Assembly: GCA_036489445.1 (NCBI GenBank)
Contig: DASXFV010000050.1
Location: 1 to 64,000, forward strand
DNA length: 64,000 nucleotides
Origin: DAIDKA01 sp036489445
Lineage (GTDB): Bacteria; Pseudomonadota; Gammaproteobacteria; Steroidobacterales; Steroidobacteraceae
Reading direction: 5' to 3'
The notes beneath the pieces are model-generated. The model worked only from the letters and a program-made list of their open reading frames with translations, was not told the origin of the DNA and searched no databases. A program made the position numbers and the translations under genes. Each line of letters opens with the position of its first letter. Position 1 is the stretch's first letter. Positions 17,306 to 25,991 of the stretch are shown here, piece after piece.

Positions 17306-18148
17306 ATGCCCAAAGGTCCTGGAAAACCCGTAACAGCGGCCACACCGCGGGTGCGCCGTGGGTATTTTGAAAGCCGCTACGGGCAATTGCATGTCCACAA
17401 TGCGATGCCGCCTGGGGGCGGTTTCGATGAGGGCACTTCGCTGCTGTGCCTGCACGCAACGCCCCGTTCCGGCGGCAGCCTGTTGCCGCTGCTCGGGTTC
17501 ATGGGCATGGATCGCTCCGTCTACGCACCGGACCTGCCGGGCTACGGCAACTCGGATCCACCGCCGGCACGGCCTACGATTGCAGACTACGCCATTGCCG
17601 TAGGCGATTTCTGCACCACCATGAGGTTCCGCCAGATTGATGTGCTGGGCTATCAGACCGGAGCGTTGGTCGCAGCCGAGTTGGCTTTGGCGCTACCCGC
17701 CGTCGTGCGCCGCGTGGTGCTGATGGGCGTACCAGCGCCGGATGAGGCCGAGCGTGAACGCTTCCGTCGATCGCCCTGGCCCATTGCACCCGCCGCCGAT
17801 GGCAGCCACCTGCAGGTGGAGTGGGACCGCACCCGCAGCTGCGTCCATGAGGGTGCAACGTTGGAGATCGTCGCGAGAGGTTTTGCCGACAAACTGGCCA
17901 ATGGACCGAAGGCGTGGTGGGGCCTGCACGCGGCTATGCACTATCCGGCCGCCGAGCGGCTGCGTTTGATCACGCAATCGACGCTGCTGATCCGATCGCG
18001 CGATGGACGCGGCATGGACAGTGCCCGAGTGCGCGAACTGCTGCCCAAGGCGCGGGTGGTAGAGCAGGCGGAGTTTTATGGCAGTGATCTGTTCGAATCA
18101 GTCGCACCACAGGCGAGCGCCGTGCTGCGAGAGTTCCTGCGCGGTTAA
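17306..18148 (+). CDS. Alpha/beta-hydrolase-fold protein lacking the usual nucleophile
   Basis: 280 residues with the alpha/beta hydrolase framework: HATPRSGGSLLPLL (oxyanion region), DLPGYGNSD near 76-84, and the nucleophile-elbow strand IDVLGYQTGALVAAELAL. The elbow G-x-S-x-G reads G115-Y-Q-T-G119, so Gln117 takes the place of Ser/Cys/Asp. No His is found in the usual C-terminal position (ESVAPQASAVLREFL). The protein may therefore be a non-hydrolytic member or use other chemistry. The start at 17306 has GGAGG four bases upstream. It is divergent from the lipoprotein gene and 15 bases before the FHA gene. Confidence 0.8.
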   Translation: MPKGPGKPVTAATPRVRRGYFESRYGQLHVHNAMPPGGGFDEGTSLLCLHATPRSGGSLLPLLGFMGMDRSVYAPDLPGYGNSDPPPARPTIADYAIAVGDFCTTMRFRQIDVLGYQTGALVAAELALALPAVVRRVVLMGVPAPDEAERERFRRSPWPIAPAADGSHLQVEWDRTRSCVHEGATLEIVARGFADKLANGPKAWWGLHAAMHYPAAERLRLITQSTLLIRSRDGRGMDSARVRELLPKARVVEQAEFYGSDLFESVAPQASAVLREFLRG

Positions 18149-18163
18149 AGCGAGTCGTACACC

Positions 18164-20077
18164 ATGAACGCATCCAGTAAATCATTCTCAAGTGGCTCAG
18201 CCGATGCGGAGATCACCGCAGAGCTGCCCGTTCTGGACGTCGCGGCCCACGAAGCGCGGTACGGCCAGGATCCGCTGTCCAGTACGGACACCTGGTCCTC
18301 GCCGACACTGAGCACGGCGATCCTGCCGCAGCTGGCCAATCTCGCCTCGGAATCCACGCCCGAACCGACATTGCCGGCGCATTTGTCCGCCAGGCTCGAA
18401 GCAGAACTGAAGTCACTGGCCAGCAATCTTGCCGAGCTGGAAACCCGCCTGGCGGCCAAAGGCGAGCGGCTGGCAATCATCGAAGCGGAACTGGCCGAGT
18501 CCCGCAGCGCCGGACAGGCAGCCGCCACGCGCGCCGCGCAGTTTTCCGAAGAACTCGCCGGGGCCCGCACCGCGGTGGCTGCGGCGACCATTGAAATCGA
18601 GGGCCTGCGCTCCACGCTCACCGAGCGGGACGAGATCATCCGGGTCGCCGCGGAACGCGAAAGCGAGTTGCGGCGGTCGCACGAACAGCACGCGGCTGAA
18701 ATTGCCAGCACGGTCGCGGCAGAGGCGGCCAAGAACGCCGCCCGGGTGGCACAGCATGAGAGCGCACGGAATGCTGCCCAACAACAGGTCGCGCAGTTGC
18801 AGGCGCAGGGCGCGGCGCAGCTGGAGGCGCTGCATTCCATGGAAGGCCGCCGCGGGATCTTCGACTCCATCCTGCGCGCACTGGATATGCAGGTCGTCGG
18901 TCGCGACCGGGAACAGGCGCGACTGGTGGATGACCTGGCGCGCAATACCACTCATGGGCTGGAGTTGACGCGCGAGTTGGACGCCCGCTCCCGGCGCGTG
19001 ACGCAGCTTGAGGCCGAAGTGGTCGCGCTGAATTCCCGGCTCGGGGCGCGCATGGACGAGGCCGGCGTCATATCCCGGACCAATGAGGAGTTGAACCAGT
19101 CCGTGCAGGCGCTGCGCCAGGAGAGCGCCGCACGCGCCGCACGCATCGCCGAGCTTGAAGCGCAGCTGGTCGCCGCCAGCCAGATGCACGCCGAAGCCCT
19201 GCGCGCCGCCGCGGCCGTTCACAGCGAGCTGCAGGAGGCCCATGCGGCGCTGAGCGCGAAGAATGCCGCGCAGGATGCCGAACTCTTGGCTCTGCGCGAG
19301 CAGTCGGCGGAGCACGTGGCCGCCGTGCAGCAGGTCACCACCGAACACGCCAATCGGCTGGCGCAGATCGAGGCAGGCAACGTGCGCATCACGGCACTGA
19401 CGGCGCAGGTTGCCACTCAGGCGCGGACCATACAGACCGAGGCTGAGCAACACCGCGCCGCCGAGGAGCGGTTGATGATCGCCGAAAATGATCTGCAGGC
19501 ATCGCAGGATGCCATCAATCGCCTGGAGTCGGAGGTGCGCTCGCGCAGCATGCATGTCGAGGAGCTGACGCGGACCAACTCCCAGATGCAGGAGGAAATC
19601 GCGGAGGCCAAGCGCTGGCTGGAGGAACGTGATGCGCTGATGCAGCGACTGGAGACCGAGGCTGCGCACAGTTCCGCGCTGGTCGACAATATCCAGCGCA
19701 GCATCCGCTCCCTGGCGCCGGGGTCCACGGGCAGCCATGAGCTGGTCCGCGACAACGGCGCACGGCTGCTGATCCGGTCGCAGGGCGGCCACGAGGTGGT
19801 ACACGTCCTGGGACGCAAAACCACCATCGGCCGCACGCCGGACAACGATTTGCAGATCGATGCGAGCTTCATCAGCCGCCATCACGCGGTGCTGTTGCTC
19901 AATGGACCGCAGAGCGTTATCGAGGACCTGAACAGCACCAATGGTGTGTACGTCAACGGCCAGCGTGTCAGTCGCGAAATCCTGAACGATGGTGACCTGG
20001 TGGCAGTCGGCAAGGCGCGCTTCCGCTTCGTGGTGCGCCCGGCTGCCGGCCGCAGCAACCCCGAGTCCTCCGCCTAG
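18164..20077 (+). CDS. Long coiled-coil protein with C-terminal FHA domain
   Basis: 637 residues. After about 75 residues of low complexity comes a very long Ala/Glu/Arg-rich coiled coil (about 80-510) with repeated E-L-E-x-x-L heptads. The C terminus (about 535-620) is an FHA phosphothreonine-binding domain: GRKTTIGRTPDNDLQI, then FISRHHAVL, then DLNSTNGVYVNGQ, which contain the conserved Gly-Arg, Ser-x-x-His and Asn-Gly pairs. No membrane segment. It probably acts as a scaffold recognising phosphothreonine. A Ser/Thr kinase gene 5 kb downstream is a possible partner by context only. The CLC gene follows within about 60 bases. Confidence 0.9.
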   Translation: MNASSKSFSSGSADAEITAELPVLDVAAHEARYGQDPLSSTDTWSSPTLSTAILPQLANLASESTPEPTLPAHLSARLEAELKSLASNLAELETRLAAKGERLAIIEAELAESRSAGQAAATRAAQFSEELAGARTAVAAATIEIEGLRSTLTERDEIIRVAAERESELRRSHEQHAAEIASTVAAEAAKNAARVAQHESARNAAQQQVAQLQAQGAAQLEALHSMEGRRGIFDSILRALDMQVVGRDREQARLVDDLARNTTHGLELTRELDARSRRVTQLEAEVVALNSRLGARMDEAGVISRTNEELNQSVQALRQESAARAARIAELEAQLVAASQMHAEALRAAAAVHSELQEAHAALSAKNAAQDAELLALREQSAEHVAAVQQVTTEHANRLAQIEAGNVRITALTAQVATQARTIQTEAEQHRAAEERLMIAENDLQASQDAINRLESEVRSRSMHVEELTRTNSQMQEEIAEAKRWLEERDALMQRLETEAAHSSALVDNIQRSIRSLAPGSTGSHELVRDNGARLLIRSQGGHEVVHVLGRKTTIGRTPDNDLQIDASFISRHHAVLLLNGPQSVIEDLNSTNGVYVNGQRVSREILNDGDLVAVGKARFRFVVRPAAGRSNPESSA

Positions 20078-20132
20078 GCGCCGTTCGCCGCTGACCTTAG
20101 CATTGGCACCCGAGGGCAGACAGATCGCGCGA

Positions 20133-21869
20133 GTGCCGCTGTCGCTGCTGACGCGGCTGCGTCTGGTACTGCTGGGCCATGAGGATCTTGCCAATATCGT
20201 TTTCTGGGCAGCCCTCGTGGGGTTATGCGCGGCATTGTCCAGTGTCGCCTTCCGCGAGGGCCTGCGGCTGCTGGAGCAGCTATTCACCGGTCAGTCCACA
20301 AGCCTGGAGCTCGCCGCATCGCGCATGGTGTGGTGGCACCGTGTACTGCTGCCCTTGTGTGGTGCGGTCCTGGCGGGCTTCGTGTTGCGCCAGGCGGGCA
20401 GGATGCTCGCTTCGCCGCGAGCCGTGGATTACATGGAAGCCGTCCGGGTGGGCGATGGCAGCATCAGCGTACGGGCGACCCTGGCCAACAGCCTGTCCTC
20501 ACTGCTGACCATTTCCTCCGGTGGCTCCATTGGTCGGGAAGGTCCGATGGTGCAGCTGGCAGCGATGCTGGGCTCGCGCCTGGGGCGACTGGCCCGCGCC
20601 CCCATTCCGCGGCGACGGCTGATGGTGGCCTGTGGCGGCGCGGCGGGCATCGCGGCCGCCTACAACGCCCCGATCTCCGGCGCATTGTTCGTTTCGGAAA
20701 TCATCCTGGGCGGCACGGCCATGGAGAGCTTCGGACCTCTGGTGGTGGCTTCCGTGGTGTCGAGCGCGACGGTACACCGCTTCCTGGGATATTCGCCCGT
20801 CTATGATGTTCCCAAGGTCCACTTCGCCTCGAACTGGGAACTGATTTTCTATGTGGTGCTGGGCGTGGTGCTGGGGCACCTGGCGCCCCCGTTTCTGGCG
20901 TCTTTGGACTTCGCCAAGTCGCGCTTCGTCAGTCTCAAATTGCCCCTGCAGTGGCAGCTGGGCCTCGGTGGGCTGCTGGTCGGGGTGATTTCCGTCGCCG
21001 TGCCGGAAGTGTGGGGCAATGGCTTTGGTGCGGTAGGCAATATCCTCAATGCGCATCTGGTGGGTTGGTGGCTGCTGGCGGTACTGCTGGCGAAGCTACT
21101 GGCCACCGCCGCCACGGTCGGCTCGGGGGCCGTCGGCGGAGTCTTCACGCCCACGTTGTTCCTGGGCTGCGCCATGGGTGCCCTGTTTGGCGGGGTGTTG
21201 CATTCCCTGCTGCCCGGGATGACTTCGGTGCCGGCGGCTTATGCGCTGGTCGGCATGGGGGGATTTCTGGCGGCAACCACCCATGCGCCACTGACCGCGA
21301 TTCTCATGCTCTTTGAAATGACCCAGGACTACGACATGGTCCTACCCCTGATGCTGGCCTGCGTCACCGCTCACTACACCGCGAAGGTGTATCGCCGGGG
21401 CGAGTCCATCTATCACGCGGCGCTCAGCGGCCGAGCCACGGGCGAGGAGTGGCACTTGAATAACGTCGCCGCGCTGATCAAACCTGCCGCAGCCGTGGTA
21501 TCGCAGACCATGACTGTGAAGGAAATGTTTGAAACGTTGCCGCGCCGCCCCCTGGAGCGGGCCTACGTCACCGACGGCGACGAACTGATCGGATGGCTGG
21601 ACCTGCGCGAGCTGCTGGCGCGGATGCGCAATACCGAGGTGGACGGCGCTGCGACGGTGGCCGCAATGATGCGGCCGGTGACCCTGACGCTGACCGATGA
21701 TCTGTCCTTGGGTGCGGCACTGGATATCTTCCTGCGGGCCCGGGCGAATACACTGCCGGTGACCGGCGGGGAGTGGCGCAACAATCTGCTGGGGGAAATT
21801 TCCCGCCAGGATGTGCTGTTGGCCATGCAGGACAGAATGGTGCCGGAACCCGGGTCATCCGCCGCCTAG
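20133..21869 (+). CDS. CLC-type chloride channel/antiporter with CBS pair
   Basis: About 578-residue membrane protein. CLC selectivity motifs are present: GGSIGREGPMVQ with the gating glutamate, and GAVGGVFTPTLFLG (GxFxP). About ten hydrophobic segments precede residue 430. The C-terminal 130 residues hold two CBS motifs (MTVKEMFETLPRRPLERAYVTDGDELIGWLDLREL and MMRPVTLTLTDDLSLGAALDIFL), which usually sense adenine nucleotides. The start is uncertain: GTG at 20133 is chosen. TTG at 20103 is possible, and a longer frame from 19989 overlaps the FHA gene. Chloride transport coupled to protons, for example in acid tolerance, is the family role. Confidence 0.88.
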   Translation: MPLSLLTRLRLVLLGHEDLANIVFWAALVGLCAALSSVAFREGLRLLEQLFTGQSTSLELAASRMVWWHRVLLPLCGAVLAGFVLRQAGRMLASPRAVDYMEAVRVGDGSISVRATLANSLSSLLTISSGGSIGREGPMVQLAAMLGSRLGRLARAPIPRRRLMVACGGAAGIAAAYNAPISGALFVSEIILGGTAMESFGPLVVASVVSSATVHRFLGYSPVYDVPKVHFASNWELIFYVVLGVVLGHLAPPFLASLDFAKSRFVSLKLPLQWQLGLGGLLVGVISVAVPEVWGNGFGAVGNILNAHLVGWWLLAVLLAKLLATAATVGSGAVGGVFTPTLFLGCAMGALFGGVLHSLLPGMTSVPAAYALVGMGGFLAATTHAPLTAILMLFEMTQDYDMVLPLMLACVTAHYTAKVYRRGESIYHAALSGRATGEEWHLNNVAALIKPAAAVVSQTMTVKEMFETLPRRPLERAYVTDGDELIGWLDLRELLARMRNTEVDGAATVAAMMRPVTLTLTDDLSLGAALDIFLRARANTLPVTGGEWRNNLLGEISRQDVLLAMQDRMVPEPGSSAA

Positions 21870-21927
21870 GTGACATTCCCAGCCGCGGTGGGCTCCGATT
21901 AGCATCGCCTTCGCGTAGACTTCGGAC

Positions 21928-23445
21928 ATGACCAGCCCCTACATCGAACGCATCCTCAAAGCCAAGGTTTATGACGTGGCCGTCGAGTCCCCTCTGGAGG
22001 TGGCGCCGCGGCTGTCACGCCGCCTGGGCAACCAGGTCCTGCTGAAGCGCGAGGACCTGCAGTCGGTTTTCTCCTTCAAGCTGCGAGGTGCCTATAACAA
22101 GGTGGCACACCTATCGGAGTTGGCCGCGAGGCGCGGGGTGATCTGTGCATCGGCGGGAAATCATGCACAGGGCGTGGCCCTCGCCGCGCAGCGCCGCGGG
22201 GTGCCAGCCACCATCGTCATGCCGCAGACCACGCCGCAAATCAAGGTGCAGGCAGTCATGGACCTGGGGGGCGAAGCGGTGTTGCATGGCGATGATTACG
22301 ATGCGGCCTTCGACCGTGCCCAGGAACTGGTCCGCGAACGCAATCTCGTTTATGTGCATGCCTTTGATGATCCGGACGTCATTGCCGGGCAGGGCACCAT
22401 CGCCGTGGAGCTGTTGCGCCAGTCCGGCAACGAAATCGATGCGGTGTTTGTGCCCGTCGGCGGTGGTGGGCTGATCTCGGGCATCGCGGTGTACATCAAG
22501 CACCTGTATCCGCGGGTGCGGATCGTGGGCGTGGAGCCCACGGACTCCAACGCCATGTACGAATCATTGCAGGCCGGCCGGCGTGTGACGCTGGAGCGGG
22601 TCGGGCAGTTTGCCGATGGGGTGGCCGTCAAACGAGTGGGGGAGGAGACTTTTGCACTTGCCCGGCAGTTCGTGGATGAGATCGTGCTGGTGAATACGGA
22701 TGAGATGTGCGCGGCCATCCAGGACATTTTCGAGGACACCCGCACCATCGTTGAACCCTCAGGAGCGCTGGCGGTTGCGGGAATCCGCAAGTGCGTGGCC
22801 CGCGATGGGTGGCGCAACAAGCGGCTGGTCGCCATCAACAGCGGCGCCAACATGAATTTCGACCGTCTGCGGCATATCGCCGAGCGCGCCAGCCTGGGCG
22901 GCGAGCGCGAGGCGCTGCTGGCCGTGGAGATTCCGGAGCAACCCGGCAGCTTCCTGCACTTCTGTGAAATGCTCGGCGCCCGCAGTGTCACGGAATTCAA
23001 CTATCGCTATGACAGTGCGGCGCGGGCCGAGATCTTCGCGGGCTTCAGCCTGGGTAACGGTCGTGTGGAAAAGGACGCGGTGATACGCCAGCTGCGCGAC
23101 GCCGGCTATCAGGTGCACGACATGAGCGACAGCGAACTGGCCAAGCAGCATGTGCGCTTCATGGTTGGCGGGCATGCGCGCGAACTGGGCGACGAAGTCA
23201 TTTACCGTTTCGAATTTCCGGAGCGTCCGGGAGCGCTGCTCAAGTTCCTGCAGGCGGTCGGTACGCGCTGGAACATTACGATGTTCCACTATCGCAATCA
23301 TGGGTCGGACTATGGCCGCGTGCTGGCCGGAATCCAGGTGCCCAAAGCGGAGCGTGCGCAGTTCACGCAGCATCTGAACGCGCTGCACTACCCCTACAAT
23401 GAAGAGACGACCAATCCGGCCTACAAGATGTTTCTCGGCGGCTGA
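21928..23445 (+). CDS. ilvA: Threonine ammonia-lyase, biosynthetic
   Basis: 505-residue PLP enzyme deaminating threonine to 2-oxobutyrate, the entry to isoleucine synthesis. The PLP lysine is Lys51 (SVFSFKLRGAYN). The glycine-rich phosphate loop is VGGGGLISG near residue 183. Two ACT-like regulatory domains occupy about 330-505 (LLAVEIPEQPGSFLHFCEML and YRFEFPERPGALLKFLQAVG), as in the isoleucine-inhibited E. coli type and unlike the short catabolic enzyme. The product feeds the acetolactate synthase encoded at 12.4-14.9 kb. Confidence 0.95.
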   Translation: MTSPYIERILKAKVYDVAVESPLEVAPRLSRRLGNQVLLKREDLQSVFSFKLRGAYNKVAHLSELAARRGVICASAGNHAQGVALAAQRRGVPATIVMPQTTPQIKVQAVMDLGGEAVLHGDDYDAAFDRAQELVRERNLVYVHAFDDPDVIAGQGTIAVELLRQSGNEIDAVFVPVGGGGLISGIAVYIKHLYPRVRIVGVEPTDSNAMYESLQAGRRVTLERVGQFADGVAVKRVGEETFALARQFVDEIVLVNTDEMCAAIQDIFEDTRTIVEPSGALAVAGIRKCVARDGWRNKRLVAINSGANMNFDRLRHIAERASLGGEREALLAVEIPEQPGSFLHFCEMLGARSVTEFNYRYDSAARAEIFAGFSLGNGRVEKDAVIRQLRDAGYQVHDMSDSELAKQHVRFMVGGHARELGDEVIYRFEFPERPGALLKFLQAVGTRWNITMFHYRNHGSDYGRVLAGIQVPKAERAQFTQHLNALHYPYNEETTNPAYKMFLGG

Positions 23446-23810
23446 TTCCGGCCGCCTGAGCTCGAGGGGTGATCAGGCTACTTGATCAGCCGCAGCGTGA
23501 TCGGGTACCGATACGCGTGCCCTTCACCGGCCGATGAATATCCAAACCAGCGCCAGGCAGCGGAAAAAGGCCGTGCGCTGACCGCGGGTGCGCCACATGA
23601 TCAGCGGCCCCAGCAAGCCGCCGAATGGAATCAGCATCCCTGCGCCATTTTACTTTTGACCGGCTCAGCAAATACTGCGCGCCATCAGCCGTGCTTTCAA
23701 TGGGCCATTTTCCTGCACTGTGATGCGTATCGTTGAAGAGCAGGATAATTCCACGCCAAATGATTTGTATGCACGCAACCCTTCCGCAACGGTTATGCAA
23801 GCAGTCAGAC
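23446..23810. other. Intergenic region with one gene remnant
   Basis: Stretch of 365 bases between ilvA and the WxxGxW-repeat gene. The left half holds a DUF4870-like remnant on the minus strand (listed separately). No intact reading frame with a convincing start was found. The right end should contain the promoter of the downstream gene. Confidence 0.5.
23478..23637 (-). pseudogene. DUF4870-like gene remnant
   Basis: On the minus strand, from ATG at 23637, one frame reads IPFGGLLGPLIMW, which resembles the membrane-entry motif of DUF4870/Tic20-like proteins (IP.G...GPLI.W). After a stop in that frame, the frame shifted by one reads SSAGEGHAYRYPITLRLIK and a stop, which matches the typical DUF4870 C terminus (G..YRYP.TLRLIK). 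The middle of the family (about 50-70 residues) is missing. The order, strand and ends fit a gene that lost its centre and frame. Confidence 0.45.
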
Positions 23811-24812
23811 ATGCGTTTACGCGGTGCGTTTCTGGGCGCGATCGCCGCGTTTGCATGTCGAATCGTGGCGCTCCACGCTGGCGAGATTTACAAGTCCGTT
23901 GATGCCGAAGGGCATGTGGTGTATTCAGACCGTCCCGGCGCATCAAACGCATCCCAATCATCAGTGGAACTCGCGAGCACCGAACCTCCCGCGGATGTTG
24001 AAGTGCCCGCCAGCGCAGCGCCACCACCCTTACCGGATGACGAGCAGCCGTTGTGTCCCGAAGACGGCTACCTTTGGACGCCAGGTTCCTGGGCCTGGAA
24101 CACGGCAGGCTACTACTGGGTGCCGGGGGCCTGGGTTCTGCCGCCGCGCGTCGGGGTACTGTGGACCCCTGGCTATTGGGTATTCATCGACAACAGGTAT
24201 GTCTTCCGTCGTGGATACTGGGCTGCGCACGTCGGCTATTACGGTGGCATCAACTACGGTTTCGGCTATTTTGGCACCGGATTTGCGGGTGGGCACTGGG
24301 TCGGTCGTTCATTTTCCTACAACACAGCGGTCGTCCGCGTGGACCCGCGGGTCACCCGCAGCACTTACAACGAGACCGTTGCCCGATCCACGACCCTCAA
24401 CAAAGCCAGTTACAACGGACCTGGCGGCACGACCTCAACCATCACGGAGCGGGAGCGGGCCCTCGCAGCCGAAACTCACACTTCGGCGACTGTGGTGCAA
24501 CGCCAAAACACAGTCCGCGCCGCCAGAACTCCCACGCTCATGCCGCCTATGTCCGCCAGGGTGACAGAGCCCCCCTCTGGCATCGATCGCCCCGCCGCTG
24601 CGGTCACGCACAGACCCGCAGTGTTCAATGCGCCGCCACAGGCGAGATCGCGCAATGTCGAGGTGCGGTCCCCCATTGTCCAGAACCAAATCCCCCGTCC
24701 CACGCCGAACAACAGAATGGCCCCCCGGCCTGCGGCGCCCCGCCCCGCCACGGTGACGCGCCCACATCCTCCATCGATGCGCCTGCCCGCCGTCGGATTC
24801 CTCAAACCTTGA
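23811..24812 (+). CDS. Secreted WxxGxW-repeat protein with N-terminal DUF4124
   Basis: 333 residues from ATG 23811. A signal peptide ends near ALHA|GE. A DUF4124-like motif follows (GEIYKSVDAEGHVVYSDRPGA). Residues about 92-160 hold the YxWxPGxW repeats: YLWTPGSW, YYWVPGAW, LWTPGYW, then FRRGYW and GGHWVG. The C-terminal 120 residues are Pro/Arg/Ala/Thr-rich and disordered. Proteins with these repeats are exported and of unknown function. In-frame ATGs upstream (23733, 23769) would put extra charged residues before the signal peptide. Confidence 0.75.
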   Translation: MRLRGAFLGAIAAFACRIVALHAGEIYKSVDAEGHVVYSDRPGASNASQSSVELASTEPPADVEVPASAAPPPLPDDEQPLCPEDGYLWTPGSWAWNTAGYYWVPGAWVLPPRVGVLWTPGYWVFIDNRYVFRRGYWAAHVGYYGGINYGFGYFGTGFAGGHWVGRSFSYNTAVVRVDPRVTRSTYNETVARSTTLNKASYNGPGGTTSTITERERALAAETHTSATVVQRQNTVRAARTPTLMPPMSARVTEPPSGIDRPAAAVTHRPAVFNAPPQARSRNVEVRSPIVQNQIPRPTPNNRMAPRPAAPRPATVTRPHPPSMRLPAVGFLKP

Positions 24813-24846
24813 CATGAGTTTATATACAGACTGTATTAATGTACAG
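24809..24846 (+). promoter_or_regulatory. Sigma-70-like promoter overlapped by a LexA-type operator
   Basis: The 16-base CTGTATTAATGTACAG at 24831-24846 fits the gammaproteobacterial LexA box CTGT-N8-ACAG at both ends, with an AT-rich core (13 of 16 positions of CTGTATATATATACAG). A TTGACA at 24809-24814 stands 17 bases before TGTATT at 24832, so the operator covers the -10 region and start site. Transcription would run rightward into a 250-base region with no convincing gene. Confidence 0.6.
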
Positions 24847-25093
24847 GCAGCCGCAGGGGTCAGTCTCTGACGGGGCGCGGCACAGTATCCAATCCGCCGA
24901 AGAGGTTCGCCGCCACGCGGGTCGCCGCCGTCGAGGACGGCGGCCCGCTGCTCTGCTCGTCCCAGTGGGCAAGCAATTAGCGAGGGCTCGCTGGTCAGGC
25001 GCGACCTGGACCGGCTGAAGGAACTGGTGCCCGACAGTCTGGTCAATGTATTTGTGACCGTCACGCTGCGGCCGTGGTTGCGTAGAATGAATA
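24813..25093. other. Intergenic region with LexA-type box and strong hairpin
   Basis: Contains the LexA-type operator (24831-24846) and a perfect 9-pair hairpin GCCGCCGTC-GAG-GACGGCGGC at 24924-24944. A 59-codon frame from the ATG inside the operator (24839-25018) is Arg-rich with no ribosome site and is not called. The region could be the 5-prime leader of the kinase gene or a small RNA. Confidence 0.45.
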
Positions 25094-25981
25094 ATGACTC
25101 GTGTTGTAGCAGAGGAACTTCGCATCGCCGACCGCTATACGCTCACGGAGAAACTGGGTAGTGGCGGACAGGGCGAGGTCTGGCGCGCCTATGATGAGCA
25201 GAACCTGGAGTCTGTCGCGCTCAAGATTCTTTTCAGGACTTTCTCACCGGCCAGCGACCCTTGGGAGATGCTGCAGCGTGAGCACGAGGTGGTGCGCGAA
25301 CTGGATCACCCGCTGATTCTCAAGACCTATCCGCCGCTATGCGATGGCGAACTGGCCATCATGCCCATGAAGCTGGCCACAGGCGGTGATCTGCGCTATT
25401 TGCGCGGCGCTCCTTATATCGAAATCGTCCCGGTTCTGATCGATCTGGCGCGTGCGCTGGAGTACGCGCACGACCACGGCGTGGTCCATCGCGACCTGAA
25501 GCCGGCGAATGTGCTGTTCGACGGCACGGGCCGGATGCAATTGGCGGACTTCGGGGTTGCCGGCCGCGCGCAGCCGGGCATCCAGATGGACCGGGCTCGC
25601 ACGGGTTGGTCCCCCTCATCGGCCAGTCCCCAGCAACTGATGGGTTTACCTCCCACACCAGTCGACGATCTGTACGGCTTAGGCGCACTGGCTTTTGAGC
25701 TTCTGACGGGTACGCCGCCCTATTTTCCGGATTTTGATGTACACCGGGTGCTGCACGACCCCGTGCCGTCTATGGAACCGGTACATCTGGCGCCGCGGCG
25801 CCTGCTGGGTCTGGTGCGCTCGATGCTGGCCAAGGATCCCAAACACCGCCCGCAGTCCATGGGCGGGGTGATCATTGGCCTGGACGCCGCGCTGGATGAT
25901 CCGATGACGCGGGAGTACCGGACCTTGAGCGCCAGTGCCCCTGAGCTGGCTGTAACCCCGGTTGTCATACCGGAATGCTAA
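25094..25981 (+). CDS. Serine/threonine protein kinase
   Basis: 295-residue Hanks-type kinase domain without a membrane segment or sensor. Glycine loop GSGGQGEVW (22-30), ATP lysine Lys44 (VALKIL), catalytic HRDLKPANV with Asp134, and DFG with Asp152 are all present, so it should be active. The activation-segment end reads SPQQLMG in place of APE. The protein is only slightly longer than the bare domain. A substrate could be the FHA coiled-coil protein encoded 5 kb upstream, by context only. The next gene starts about 10 bases after the stop. Confidence 0.92.
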   Translation: MTRVVAEELRIADRYTLTEKLGSGGQGEVWRAYDEQNLESVALKILFRTFSPASDPWEMLQREHEVVRELDHPLILKTYPPLCDGELAIMPMKLATGGDLRYLRGAPYIEIVPVLIDLARALEYAHDHGVVHRDLKPANVLFDGTGRMQLADFGVAGRAQPGIQMDRARTGWSPSSASPQQLMGLPPTPVDDLYGLGALAFELLTGTPPYFPDFDVHRVLHDPVPSMEPVHLAPRRLLGLVRSMLAKDPKHRPQSMGGVIIGLDAALDDPMTREYRTLSASAPELAVTPVVIPEC

Positions 25982-25991
25982 GCTTGGGCGC

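Noticed and set aside
18413..20287. 624-codon antisense frame over the FHA coiled-coil gene
   Set aside because: Arises from biased codons of the Ala/Glu/Arg-rich gene; no start region or domain.
24839..25018. 59-codon Arg-rich frame beginning inside the LexA-type box
   Set aside because: Start codon in the operator, no ribosome site, no recognisable sequence.
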